Assembly (NCBI RefSeq): GCF_947179165.1
Contig: NC_077237.1
Coordinates: 66,590,023-66,654,022 of the forward strand
Source of the DNA: Solanum dulcamara
Lineage: Eukaryota > Streptophyta > Magnoliopsida > Solanales > Solanaceae
Direction: 5' to 3'
Length of the DNA: 64,000 nucleotides
The first letter of the stretch is position 1; every line of letters starts with the position of its first letter. The notes under the pieces are model-generated. The model made no database searches. It saw nothing but the letters and a program-made list of their open reading frames with translations, and had not been told where the DNA came from. The position numbers and the translations under genes were made by a program. This document shows positions 31,671-43,139 of the stretch, piece by piece.

Positions 31671-34110
31671 TGTTATGCCCCGGGAGGGTACCCTAGATAT
31701 GACCGGCACTCGAAAGCCATTTCTGATCTTCAAGCGAACCACCTGATTCAGTCACACTATCATTCAATCATATTCACTAAAAGGAGGTTTCAATCATAAA
31801 CACCCCATTCACATTATGGGGGCCGAAGGCCAAACACTATCAACTCAACAAAACAAATATAATAAGACTCCTAAAAATAATAGTCCAACCTTCTCACACT
31901 CTAGTCTATGAAGCCTCTATCAAAGTCTAGGAGGTGCCAATGACAAGCCCATGGCTACCAACAATCAAATTAAAGGAAACGACGACAAAACTATACAAGA
32001 AAGCTCAACATTCTCCGGAAACTAGGAGGACTCACCAACTGGCTAGGAGTGTATGTAGATCTTTAACGGAACGCCGGTTGATGATCTCTAGTACCTGTCG
32101 TTGCATTTTGAAACGATGCAGTCCAAATGGCGTCAGTACATGGAATATACGAGTATGTAAAATGGCCGAATAAAACAACTTCAGAAGGAACCAAATCAAC
32201 TCGAAATCTCAACTCAAGAGAAATAACAACTCAATCAAGTGTCCTAAGTCTAAGCAAGAATATAGTTTAGACGGGACCAAATTATATACAAATCAACTCA
32301 ATACGACTAAGAGTACTATCAACACCTATTTGGGAGTTTCTCTTACCCGACAACCATCACTTATAAGCCAGTGAAAGTATAATAAACCGATGTTGTTGCC
32401 GCGTCCGTTCATACTTTGCCAGGGTATGAACGAATCAACCAATGATGGATCCAAAACAACCAAGTCCTATAATGTTAGGACAATAAATTTGGGAAAGCAT
32501 CCGACTTTAATGGTTCAATCCCCTCCTACGTTTGGCGACATAGTTATTGGGTTCGAGCATGGACTATACTCTTGCCCAATTTAATGCTCGATACTCCTCC
32601 CAAGACTCAGTGGTCATAAAAATCTATCCAATCAACTCAATAAAAATATATCGACAAGTCTCATTACAACCTTGTCAACTCATCAACTCTATCACAATCA
32701 AATCTCTCAATCATACTATCCGATCAATCTCAATCATATCTTTCAAAAGTAATTTAAATGCACATTTATAGCAACATATAGACATAACCAATCATTTCCT
32801 CCATCCATTTGATTAGTCTTTGATACTCACCACAACTTCAAGGCTTTAAATCGACACTTCAAAATAAGCAACATTTTAAAGAAAAATAACATCCTTTATC
32901 ATAATCTACATAGTTAAGAAGATCAATAAAGCATACTTAACAACTCATTTTCATCAACTCATACTCACATAAAGGCTTTTTTTAGAAGTTTCTTGACTCA
33001 ACCTCATCAACATAGCAAGAATCAATTTAATAGATGACAAGACTCATTTGAACATAACCCTAGCAAGAAACTCCATTCCTATGGACGTTTATTCTCAAAG
33101 AAGGCATAGGGCACATGGGTGGACTCAACCCATGTTTTAGATAGCCTTACATACCTTAGAATAGATTCTTGAAGAAACCTTGTTGTTGGGTCTTCAATGG
33201 CAACTTGACTCTTGAAGCTCTTGGAACAACTCTTTGTTAGAAATGGAGAAGAAGAAGAGAGAGAGAGAGAGAGACTCCTAGGGCTTTTAGAGAGAGAGAG
33301 GGGGCTGAAAATATATTCCCAAATAGGTCAAGGATGATACATATATAATTTGGGACAATTCCCAAATTGCCCCTTCTCAAAAGTTCTGAAAAATAGGCTA
33401 AAAAGCTCCTGGCGTGATAGTGGCGCGTCGCGCCTTTGCAGTGCCAGGTCGATTACGCCTAAAAACTTGCACATCGGTTAGTGGCGTGCCACGCCAAAGA
33501 CCAAACTACTGAGGCACATTCTTGGCGCGATAGTGGTGCGTCGCACCCTTACAGCGTCAAGGCCATATTTTCTGGGTTCTGGAAATTGGCTTGAAAACCC
33601 TGCACACCTCATAGTGGTGCGCCGCGCCAGGGGCCAAACTACTGAGGCTTGTTCATGGTGCGATAGTGGTGCGTCGCTCCACTGTGGCGCCAAGCCCAGT
33701 TTTCCAGTAGTTGAACCCCAGGCCAGAAATTCCTACTGTGGTAGTTCATCTTAGGATCGTCATATCTTTCGACTTCGAACTCCAAAAATTACATTCTTGG
33801 TGGCGTTGGAAAGAAGACTCGACGACCTTTAATTTAATAGGTCATGGGCTACCCAGATTGTTGTCTTTCAAAAGATAGGGTCATTAGAAGTCGACCCCTT
33901 AAACGAACTCATCCTAAACTTAGCCACGACAAACCTTTTTGGACTTAGCTTGGTCCTAGGGGTCCTCTGTGACCCCACATCACCTCCAACACTCTTTAAT
34001 TTCTTAGGGAATCATCTTAACTCATACATATACTTCACAATACTCGAGTTTGACTCTACACGTATAACAGAAGGGTCCGATTCTTAGGGAAAATTTTGAG
34101 GGGTGTTACA
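31671..34110 (-). mobile_element. Element B 5' LTR
   Basis: 2440 bp, left edge TGTTATGCCCC and right edge GGGTGTTACA. Alignable to the 3' LTR throughout with scattered, mostly transition differences and length changes in the leader microsatellite near 33250-33302. Confidence 0.92.
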
Positions 34111-34115
34111 GGTTA
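34111..34115. repeat. Target-site duplication of element B, right
   Basis: GGTTA, matching 24164-24168 exactly. Confidence 0.95.
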
Positions 34116-35189
34116 TGTCTATATGTGCATTTAAATTACTTTTGAAAGATATGATTATGAGATGTGTGATTGTGATAGAATTGATGAGTTGACAAGGTTA
34201 AAATGAGATTTGTCGATATGATTTAATTGATTTAATTGGATGGAGTTTTATGAGCATTGAGTCTTGGGAGGAGCACCGAATTGGGCAAGAGTACAGTCCA
34301 TACTCCCACCTAATAACTACGTTGCCAAACGTAGGAGGGGATTGAACCATTAAAGTCGGATGCTTCCCCAAAATTATTGTCCTGACATTATAGGACTTGG
34401 TTGGATTGGATCCATGATTGGTTGATTCGTTCATACCCTGGCAAAGTATGAACGGACGCGGCAACAACGTCGGTTTATTGTACTTTCACTGGCTCATAAG
34501 TGATGGTTGTCGGATAAGAGAAACTCCCACATAGGTATTGATAGTACTCCAAGTCAATTGAGTTGAATTGTATGTGATTTGGTCCCGTCTAAACTATATT
34601 CTTGCTTAGACTCAGGACGCTTGTTGAGTTGTATTTCTTTCTGAGTTGAGATTCTCGAGCTGATTTGGTTCCTCCTGATATTGTTTCATTCGGTCATTTT
34701 ACATACTCGTACATTCCATGTACTGATGCCATTTGGCCTGCATCATTTCATGATGCAGCGACAGGTACTAGAGATCATCAACCGACGCTCCATTGAAGAT
34801 CCACATACACTCTCAGCCAGTTGGTGAGTCCTCCTAGTTTCCGGAGGATGTTGAGCTTTCTTGTATAGTTTTGTTGTCGTTTCCTTTATTTTGATTGTTG
34901 GTAGCCATGGGCTTGTCATTGGAACCTTCTAGACTTTGATAGAGGCTTCATAGACTAGAGTGTGGGGAGGTTGGACTGTTATTTTTAGGAGTCTTATTAT
35001 AATTGTGTTGTTGAGTTGATAGTGTTTGGCCTCCGGCCCCTCTAATATGAAATGATATGTTTATGATGGAGTACTCCATTGAGTGAATGTGATCGAATGA
35101 TAGTGTGACTAAATCAGGTGGTTCGCTTGAAGATCAGAAATGGCTTTCGAGTGTCGGTCACGTCTAGGGTACCCTCCCGGGGCATGACA
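34116..35189 (+). mobile_element. Element A 3' LTR, right part
   Basis: Completes the LTR begun at 22820 and ends CCCGGGGCATGACA. It preserves the segment that the LINE removed from the 5' LTR (about 35013-35055), which is how the LINE junctions were defined. The hairpin and ATGATGCAG acceptor-like site are at 34737-34758. The 5-bp site GAAAG follows. Confidence 0.92.
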
Positions 35190-35329
35190 GAAAGACCTCT
35201 CTTGCATATGTTTATTACATTTCTCTACTTATTTGTTAATCATTAAAATTTCATATTGTTAGTCTTATAAAATGAATATCTACCTCACATTATTCTCCAT
35301 AGAACATGTAGATCTTAGCTCAACATGAC

Positions 35330-36150
35330 CATTACAAGATTTTTGTTATGTCTTTTGGCCATTTTTAAATGTCTTTTGGCCTAAAAATGCTCTGTTTATT
35401 GATAAGATAAACCCACTATTATGCCACATATGGATACCTCTATGATCATTTTTATTGATATCTTGGTCTATTTCAATAGTCAAGTGGAGCACAAGAAACA
35501 TTTGACGATTGTGCTACACACTCTTGGGTAATGAAAGTTGTATGCTAAGCTCTCTAAATGCGAGTTTTGACTTGACATTATATCCTTTTTAGGTCATCTT
35601 GGGACTAGAGACGGGATTCACTTAGATGTTAAGAAGATTGAGGTGGTTCATAACTATCCTAGACTTACTACACTTGCGGAGATTCACAGTTTCTTAAGGT
35701 CGATAGACTACAGCATTTCCTTGTAGAGGGATTCTCACTATCCCCATTAACTAAGTTAGCCTAGAAGGGGATTCAGATTTAGTAGACTAATGAGTGTGAT
35801 GATAGATTTTAGAAGCTTAAGTTTGGTTTGACTATTGCTCTAGTTTCAACTCAACCTAGCTATTTATAGAAGAGGTTATGTGTTATATTGTTATGATCCA
35901 TCTATTAGCCTTGGGTGTTTATAATACATGTTACATATTTTTATAATAAATTGATTAAGTCATACTAGTCGTATGGACTAAGAAGCATGTTATGTTGTGT
36001 GTTGTTTCTATACATTTTGAGATGCATAACACAATTTTGATCTTATTAGTTGATATTGCCTTGTTGCAATATTTGCCTTATTTACATTCGATTGATGAGT
36101 TGATAAGGTACTACCATTATACCAGATGCGAGCAGTACTTAGTTCACGCA
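35330..36150 (+). pseudogene. Decayed gypsy reverse transcriptase and RNase H fragment
   Basis: Not an open frame, but six-frame reading shows scattered gypsy pol blocks in order: VMSFG (35347), IIFIDILVYF near 35450, KLYAKLSKCEF near 35540, FLGHLGTRDGIHLDVKKIEVV near 35590-35645, EIHSFLRSIDY near 35680, VEGFSLSPLTKL near 35725, and weak RNase H-like fragments to about 36150. Many stops and frameshifts are present. It differs in sequence from A and B and is much older. Confidence 0.7.
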
Positions 36151-37241
36151 TAGTTTGGTTTCTACCAAAGTTGTCGGTGTTTAGAATTACCGATGGGTTG
36201 GGGATATTGTAAATCTTACGAAAAATACTCCATTATGATGAAGATTAACACTTCTTCACAAGCACTAACACTTCATCACAAACACTTGTAAGGAATTCAC
36301 ATAGCTTGAGGTGTGCTTCTGTCACTGTCCTTAAGAATATTTCACCCGATATGGGTGTATCCCCAAGATTCAACAAGCTCTTCTAGTATTAAAATTAGGA
36401 GCCAGAAACTAACAATGATAGAAAGGAAAGGAAAAATCCAGCAAAAGAAAGAAGAGGAGATCAACAAATTGTTCACTCGTTCACTGCCTAATAGAGCAAA
36501 CCATGAACAATATATATATAGTAGAGAAGATGCTGTCAACGTTGCAATGCCATAAAGGCAATTCAACAAAATAGGTATTGAATACCAATTGAAGAGGAAA
36601 TTAATGGTTGGTCATTATTGGGTTAATGATAAGAAATGGCTAATGAAGAGACAAGGATAAATGGTAGTAAATAGAGAATTAAGGCAATCAATTGTCACTA
36701 TTATGACATGATAAAAGGCTTTGAATACCCTTAAAAGCTCATCAATGATTTATTGTAACAGCTATCAAAGTCCCCATTAATAGAATGAATAAAGATAATA
36801 TTTTTTTTGAGATACTAGAATCAGTTTTTTCAACGGGGCATACAATTGACACATTGTTGCAACTAGAACACATAGTTCTCTACTGCTATGCGTATGTATT
36901 ACTACGAGATTCAACTTGAGTTGTTCATGTATATAATATTCCTTTAGTTGCCCACCATGATCCTCAATTTTGGATCGTGATAAAATCAAAAGCAAATAAG
37001 TAATTAGTTTATTAATTATTTTATAGAACATATGAAGAAGACCATAAAGTAACCAATAGGAGAAGAAGAAGAAAGAGAAGTTCTAACCGAATTTATGCAA
37101 AGCTTTTTAAAATGAGAACAATATTAATTAAATATCAAGAGGAAAATTTGTAATGATTTCACCATGACTTCATTTTAAAATAAATTTCTTCTTTTGGAAA
37201 ATATAATAAATAGAAAATACTTGCAATCCAAATAGCAAGAG

Positions 37242-37267
37242 CTTTATGTTATCCCTATAACATAAAG
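37242..37267. repeat. Perfect 11-bp inverted repeat with 4-base loop
   Basis: CTTTATGTTAT (37242-37252) and ATAACATAAAG (37257-37267) are exact reverse complements around CCCT. No T-run follows in either direction that would suggest a terminator. Confidence 0.8.
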
Positions 37268-37550
37268 TAGAAAACTGTTAAGATGAAAAGAAATCAAAAT
37301 TATCCGAGTCTACAGAAATTACTGTATATTCTTAAAGAATTTAATTCGCTAACTGTACCCGATGTTGTTAATTATTTTCTCTCAGAATAAAACGGATAAT
37401 TTATCAAAGAAGTAGTGGTACCTCAAACTTCAATAACTTCGGCAAACTCAAAAGTCAGCAACGAAATCACATAAAGACTCTACTTTGTTTGTAAGAAAAA
37501 AATTTATGTAGAAGAGGAGGAAATTTGATGAAGAAAACTAAGAGAAAGCC

Positions 37551-37564
37551 CCTCTATTTATAGC
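37551..37564 (-). promoter_or_regulatory. Candidate minus-strand TATA box
   Basis: On the minus strand this reads GGCTATAAATAGAGG, a textbook plant TATA context. The downstream region (toward lower coordinates) has no gene I recognise, so this is probably a retroelement promoter. Confidence 0.4.
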
Positions 37565-37865
37565 CATCAATGGGTGTGAACTCACTTGTTTAGGACAGAC
37601 TCATCTGTTCAGAACAGGCATGATGTCTTTTGGAAAAAGAAATACTTATTCAGAAGGAACAGATCCTTTCCAAAAGAGTTCCACGAATTTAAACTTAATT
37701 CCATTTCGCGAATTAATTAATTAATTATATTATGGGAATTAATTAATTCAAATTGATTCTGCCAATTAATTAATATATAACCAAATAATTCAGCTAATTA
37801 ATATTAAGAAAAAGAAAATTAATTAATCAGATTGATAAATAATTTTGTCTAAAAGTTATCAATCA

Positions 37866-40064
37866 TGTCACGATCCAAACTAGGCCCTCGATGTAACACG
37901 GTGATCAGAACCCCAAAAGACTCCAACCAAGCCCCTTAGTATATCATTCATAAGCATACATAAGGTAAATGAGAAACTAAGTTGATCATAAAAGCGGAAG
38001 TAAAGACTCAATAGGAACATCTCAATGAAGGAGAAAAGACATCAAAAGATGCGACAACATAGACTCCATGAACATCTAACATGCCTATACTAACTCGATG
38101 GGGGTGTAAGACAAGATTCTAGCTCACCCATAACAACATAAGAGAGTGAAATGACATAGTCAAATAGTGTAATGAAAATAAAGTGTCACGTCCTCAGAAC
38201 ATGAGGACTCACCACCACTATAACTATCACAAGCTCTATCTACGAACGGGAGGATGGGCGAGATCGTCGGACCCTACATTATGATACAATATAGGCAAAA
38301 AGTATGTGTTAGTACATGGAATGCATTAAGTATGTGAGAAGTATGCATGAACAATAAAATAGGATATAATCAATATGAATCATGGGATGCAAGACCAATA
38401 TCTTAAAACATGAGTAAAAGGATGAAAACATTAAAACATCATAACTCATTGGTCAATGCATCAAAACATCATCATCATAAGCACTTTAGAAGTTTTCCTT
38501 AACTGGTATGGGATAGGATCTTTAACTGACATATAATATTATGCAAGCTATTACATGAAATCCGATGAACCCACATCGAAAGAGGAAGGCCTTCTTCGCC
38601 TTCCACCTAAGTTGCGCAGGAAAGGCCCAAAGCTACTCTCAGGGGACTTCTTGATAGTACTCTCTCTTTAACTGTGCTATATGTGGATCCACTAGCTTTT
38701 CCATATTGGCATCTTTGAACCTACGCGGGCAACATAGTTTGGGACTAAAGGTTGTTACTAGGATTCCCTTGGGAAGCTACAATGGCTACTGTAACAAACT
38801 CCACCTTAAAATCCTCTCGGTGCTAAGTCTTTATCCCAATTAAACTTTCATGAAAATGCGGTCATTAACGTCATTAGGAAAGATAATAACAGCTATCAAT
38901 CCAACTTTATAAAGATAACATAAGAATAGCTCATCTATCAACTTCATCATGAATGTGTGAGGAAATTCTATCACAATCTTTAACTTCTTTAAAATGATTG
39001 TGCAAGAATGTTCCTTATCACACTATAACTTCTTTGCTTAAAGCATCATTGAAACATCATTCATAACTTCTTTCTTAAAAAATATCTTTAATATCCTTCA
39101 TAAAATTTTCATTGAAATAACTTGAAAGTCATGATCATAACTCATAAATCATACTTGAAACTAGCATATAGCATAGGTCCTTGAAATTCATCTTGAAATC
39201 ATGCAATGTAATATGAACTATGCATGATTAAACTAATAGCATTGAGATATATCATAATTAAGAAGACCCAATGCAAATCATGAAATTAGGACTTTTAGAA
39301 GAAGAATTCGCAAGAAATTTGAGAAGAAATCTTTGGGATTCCATGGGTAAAAGGATCCCACGATGAATTACCATATACCTTGACCTTTAGAACCCTAAAT
39401 TGCAGAGAATTGAAGCTTGACCTTGAAGAAATCTTTAAAATTCACTTGAGGAAGAAGAAGACACTTGAAAGGAATTTTAGAAAGAAGATTTTGTGTTTTG
39501 AGTAATTGGGTGAGAATGAGAGAGTTATGAGGGCTTAGAGTAGTTAATAGGTTAGAATATAGTCCCAAAAATTATCCACATTCATTAATGAAAACATAGG
39601 GAATGACCACACTACCCCCACTTAAAACTAAACTGCACCTGCACGGGGTACCTATCACGGTCCATAAATCTCACCATGACCCGTGGTGATGATCATGGTC
39701 TTAGACTTGGACTCTGAAAAATCTAGGGGTTGGCAGGAAATCCTTCACGGAGACCATCACGGTTCGTAAAGGTCACCACGGCCCTTGGTGAGGGGCATGG
39801 TGAGGACCCTAACAGGAGGCCTGCAAGTGGTGTTTGCCACGTGGGCTACCACGGCTCGTGGTGCCCACTACTGCTTGTGGTTCCCTTCGTGGTCACCACC
39901 TCTGAAACTCAGGGCCTGGACCACGGTATCCCTTCACGACCCATGGTCCACTTCACGACCCATTGAGGGCTCCGTAAAGGCCACCTGGTGCCAAAAGCTG
40001 CATTTTGCTTAGAGTTCATCTTTTGCACCTCATTCTTTGACTTTTCAATTTTCAGGGCCTTACA
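37866..40064 (-). mobile_element. Solo LTR of a Ty3-type element
   Basis: Left edge TGTCACGATCC, right edge GGGCCTTACA: inverted relative to an LTR that starts TGTAAGGCCC and ends GGATCGTGACA. Flanked by AATCA (37861-37865) and AGTCA (40065-40069), a 5-bp duplication with one change. It contains the CATTCCATGTAC-type motif (near 38310-38330), a CTT/CTTC-rich leader near 39440-39470, and palindromic CACGG/CCGTG blocks at 39640-39970. No internal region or second LTR is present. Confidence 0.72.
39640..39970 (-). repeat. CACGG/CCGTG palindrome cluster in the solo LTR
   Basis: Repeated blocks such as CACGGTCC, CATGACCCGTGGTG, CATCACGGTTCGT, CACCACGGCCCTTGGTG and CACGGCTCGTGGTG form many short hairpins. 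They lie near the U3 side of this LTR, comparable to the GC palindromes of elements A and B. Short open frames here are a by-product of the GC-rich sequence. Confidence 0.6.
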
Positions 40065-40647
40065 AGTCAGTCATTAGCTGAAGTCGAGTAAGCGAAGACG
40101 GCGGCGGCGCGAGGGGGCACCCTCTACTTAACTATTTAAGAGCTAAATGAAGTATTTCCTAATATAAGGGTGAAAATTTTCCTCTATTTTACTAATAAGG
40201 GAGAAATGACTCTTCATTTTTCCTTCACTTGGTTCCCCCATATTTCTCAATTCACACCTTACTTAAACCCAACACTTTCCACTATGAGTGTTAATGGTTT
40301 AAAATAATCGAATCGAATCATATAGAATAATTTTTTTGGACTTTTTAAAATAAAATCAAAGTTTTTTATATAAATTTATAATCGTATCGAATAAGTAGGG
40401 AGGTTTTTTATTTTATAAAAAATTTTAATCAAAAAATTATCAAACTATACTGAATAATATATGTGTGAATTTTTTATATATATTAAGTTTTAAAATAATA
40501 AAATATTAAAATTTCTGCTTTAGACCCATGATAAAGAAAGCGACAACATAATTAACACTGAAAGACCTAGCACTAATACTTCTTTTATTAATCCAATTGA
40601 AACCAAATTAGTTATAACATATCAACTCTTGAGTAGTAACTAGTACT
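40065..40647. other. AT-rich spacer
   Basis: No gene seen. A short GC-rich island (GGCGGCGGCGCGAGGGGG, near 40100) stands out at the left; the remainder is AT-rich with CGAATCGAATC-type repeats near 40310. Confidence 0.5.
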
Positions 40648-40943
40648 CCATCCGTCCCATATTAGATGGACACTTTCTATTTTACACGGTGTTTAAAAAA
40701 TTATTAATAAATTGATCAACTTTACCATTTTTCCCTTTGTTCATATCAATGCACATAAAAATAAGTTAGAAAACATATACATAGCAATATAGGATTAGCT
40801 AATATTCACATTCAAAGGGTCATATTAATTTTAGGGATAAAATGAGAAAAATTTAATTAATTATATCCTAATTTAGTAAGTGATAAAGTATTATGGAACA
40901 ACTATTTTTAGTAAGATGTTCATCTAATATGAAACAGAGGGAG
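40648..40943. mobile_element. Stowaway-type MITE
   Basis: 296 bp with terminal inverted repeats CTCCATCCGTCCCATATTAG and CTAATATGAAACAGAGGGAG, flanked by TA on both sides (40646-40647 and 40944-40945). The CTCCNTCCGT ends and TA target duplication define Stowaway (Tc1/mariner-derived) MITEs. Interior AT-rich, no coding. Confidence 0.92.
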
Positions 40944-40945
40944 TA

Positions 40946-41425
40946 AACTACAAGGTATTCCAACGATCTTGGATAACAAGCTACAAGTTATTAAATATTG
41001 TTCTTTACTTACAGTTTGAGTTGCTATGATTGGATACTTAAATTAAGTAGACTCTTGAGTTTCATCTTGATTGATTCATTTTCGCTCGTGTGATGTAAAT
41101 TGTATTTTTTGTCTTTACTTAATATTATTTTACACTATCATAATATAATGGGATGAATATCTATTCTTTGTCTCTTGATTCATCATCTTTTGAATAATAA
41201 AATTGTCTAGATAATTTTTGTGAAAGTCATACACAAATATACATGGTAGCATATTCAAATTTTTATATATTTTTTAAAAAGAATATCAAAAAATAATCGA
41301 ACCGTACCGATTCTGAAGAGAAAACAAAACAATGGAACGATTTTAAAAATTCTAGTTTTAATTATATAAAATAAAATAAGCAAAATAGAATATCATAGCA
41401 ATTTTATTAAATAATTGTCCGTACC
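40946..41425. other. AT-rich spacer
   Basis: No gene or clear element. Poly-A/T-rich with a few CGAACCGTACCGATT-type blocks near 41300 that may belong to an older MITE. Confidence 0.5.
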
Positions 41426-42181
41426 TAGGGGTGTACATAAGTCGGTTTGGTTTGATTTTTTATTAAAAAAATAACCAAATTAATTATATCGGTTTATTAA
41501 ACTTATAAAGCAAATCAAGCCAACCTAACGTTGGTTTTTTTGGTTTTAGTTTTGCTCGGTTCTTTCTATTTTTTTGGTTTTCGATTTTTTCGATATTCTT
41601 TTTACAATTACATCATGATTGAAAAAGAGATCAAATTAAAGAGGTAGTTCTCTTGATCATGTCATTTAATGTCGCAGTTGAAGTTCTCAAATGAAAGTTG
41701 CTCTCTTGATCGTGTGATTATATTACTTAATAACATCACAAAGACACTTGAATAAATAAAATTGAACAAAAAATAAGATGTACAACGACATCTTTAATAC
41801 ATTATCTTGGAAAAAAGATATCAAAAACTCATAAAAAGACCCAACACATGTCAACTTTTTTTAGTCATATTACAATTCCAAATATGAAATAATATAGAGA
41901 TGTAGACATTGAAAGTTATAATGTAATTTGAAAAATACTTACAAAGCATATTATGATAAATATTTTTTGTATATAAAAAAATAAAATTATATATGTATTA
42001 TATTGGTTGGTTTGGATTCGATTTGATTTTTTTCTATTAATACCAAACTAAATCAACAATGATTAATTTATTTTTTTTCAACGCCAAATCAATCAAACCA
42101 AACCACAAATTAATTTTTTTAATTGATTTGACATGATTTTTCAATTCAATTTGCCACAACGATTTGACTTGTACATCCCTA
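41426..42181. mobile_element. hAT-like MITE
   Basis: 756 bp with ends TAGGGGTGTACATAAGTCGG and CGATTTGACTTGTACATCCCTA, which pair as imperfect inverted repeats. TAGGGGTG ends are typical of hAT superfamily MITEs. Flanks CCGTACC and CCGATACC resemble an 8-bp duplication with one indel. Subterminal GGTTTGGTTTGATT and AATCAAACCAAACC blocks are also inverted. Confidence 0.75.
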
Positions 42182-42399
42182 CCGATACCATTAACACCCC
42201 CACTTTGCACCAATAATTGCACTTACTTTTGGTGGTTGATACATTGTATGGCACTGCTTAAAGAAAACCCCACCGGAACCTGAGGTGTTTCCATAAAAAA
42301 CAGAAAAGATTCTAAAAATAACATATTATTATTATTATTTTCTTTTACTATACTGTTGCTTATTAATAAGCGGTTTTTCTATAAATAAATAAATTTAAA

Positions 42400-42675
42400 A
42401 AAACGGTTAGAACTTTTAAAATTACATAAAAAATAATATAAATCATAATAATTAATAATTTAAAATACTGAAAAGACATTGAAAAAAAGTTGGTTTATTT
42501 TCGAAATTCTATTAGTACCACATAAATTAAGACCGAGTAAGTAACATATATTATTTAAAAATGATTAAAAGTACTATAAATCACAATGACTAATAATTTT
42601 AAATAATTAAAAGACATATAGAAAATTTGATTTAACTCTTGAAATTATTGAGTACCACATAATTTTTTTTTAAAT
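42400..42675. repeat. Degenerate AT-rich tandem repeat
   Basis: Two units (about 42410-42535 and 42545-42665) share ATAATATAAATCA-TAAT, AAAAGACAT and ATT(A/G)AGTACCACATAA blocks in the same order, each about 120-130 bp. Confidence 0.55.
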
Positions 42676-42838
42676 CATATATTATTTGAAAACGGAAAAC
42701 AACTATAGAAATACATTATTATGAGGAAATAACGGCATAACAAACATATGTTCAACTCTATTTTGTCCTTCTCCGTAATAAATAATCGTAATACAGTTGC
42801 AGAATAGAAAAAACAAAATTCCAACGTAGAGTGAAAAA

Positions 42839-43078
42839 ATATAGACTGGACAACCAAAATCCTAATTTTAAATTCATAATGGCGATCAAAAATTTGGAGA
42901 CAACAGATTAGAGGTAATTGAAATTTAGACCAAGTGTATATATAAAAAAAGGGAAAAGATATAGACTGGACAACCAAAATCCTAATTTTAAATTCATAAT
43001 GGCGATCAAAAATTTGGAGACAACAGATTAGAGGTAATTGAAATTTAGACCAAGTGTATATATAAAAAAAGGGAAAAG
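42839..43078. repeat. Perfect 120-bp tandem duplication
   Basis: 42839-42958 and 42959-43078 are identical base for base. The unit ends with GGGAAAAG, the first bases of the adjoining MULE-like element, and includes its target duplication. The duplication therefore postdates that insertion and is recent, or is an assembly artefact. Confidence 0.95.
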
Positions 43079-43139
43079 GCTCATAAATACCTTTGTTTCA
43101 CTTTTTGGTATAAAAATATCTTCAACTTATATTTTTGTC

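Larger units (their letters stand above)
24169..34110 (-). mobile_element. Element B: Ty3 chromovirus nested in the element A LTR
   Basis: Antisense copy of the same family as element A, 9.9 kb, with both LTRs, primer-binding site, gag-pol and polypurine tract. Outer ends are TGTCACGCC (left) and GTGTTACA (right), flanked by GGTTA. Fewer stops than in A agree with a later insertion, as its nested position requires. Confidence 0.95.
36151..37865. other. Non-coding, AT-rich, no gene recognised
   Basis: No supported coding frame. It holds an 11-bp perfect hairpin at 37242-37267, a minus-strand TATA-like block at 37551-37564, and TTAATTAA-rich sequence at 37700-37830. It may be the LTR or leader of an unclassified minus-strand element, split by the solo LTR that follows. 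Confidence 0.45.

Noticed and set aside
36313..36569. Possible small gene on either strand
   Set aside because: Overlapping frames of 75-80 codons on both strands with no domain, no start context and repetitive lysine-rich composition.
39730..40012. Plus-strand frames of 75-78 codons in the solo LTR
   Set aside because: They lie in the GC-rich CACGG palindromes where stops are rare, run antisense to the LTR, and show no domain.
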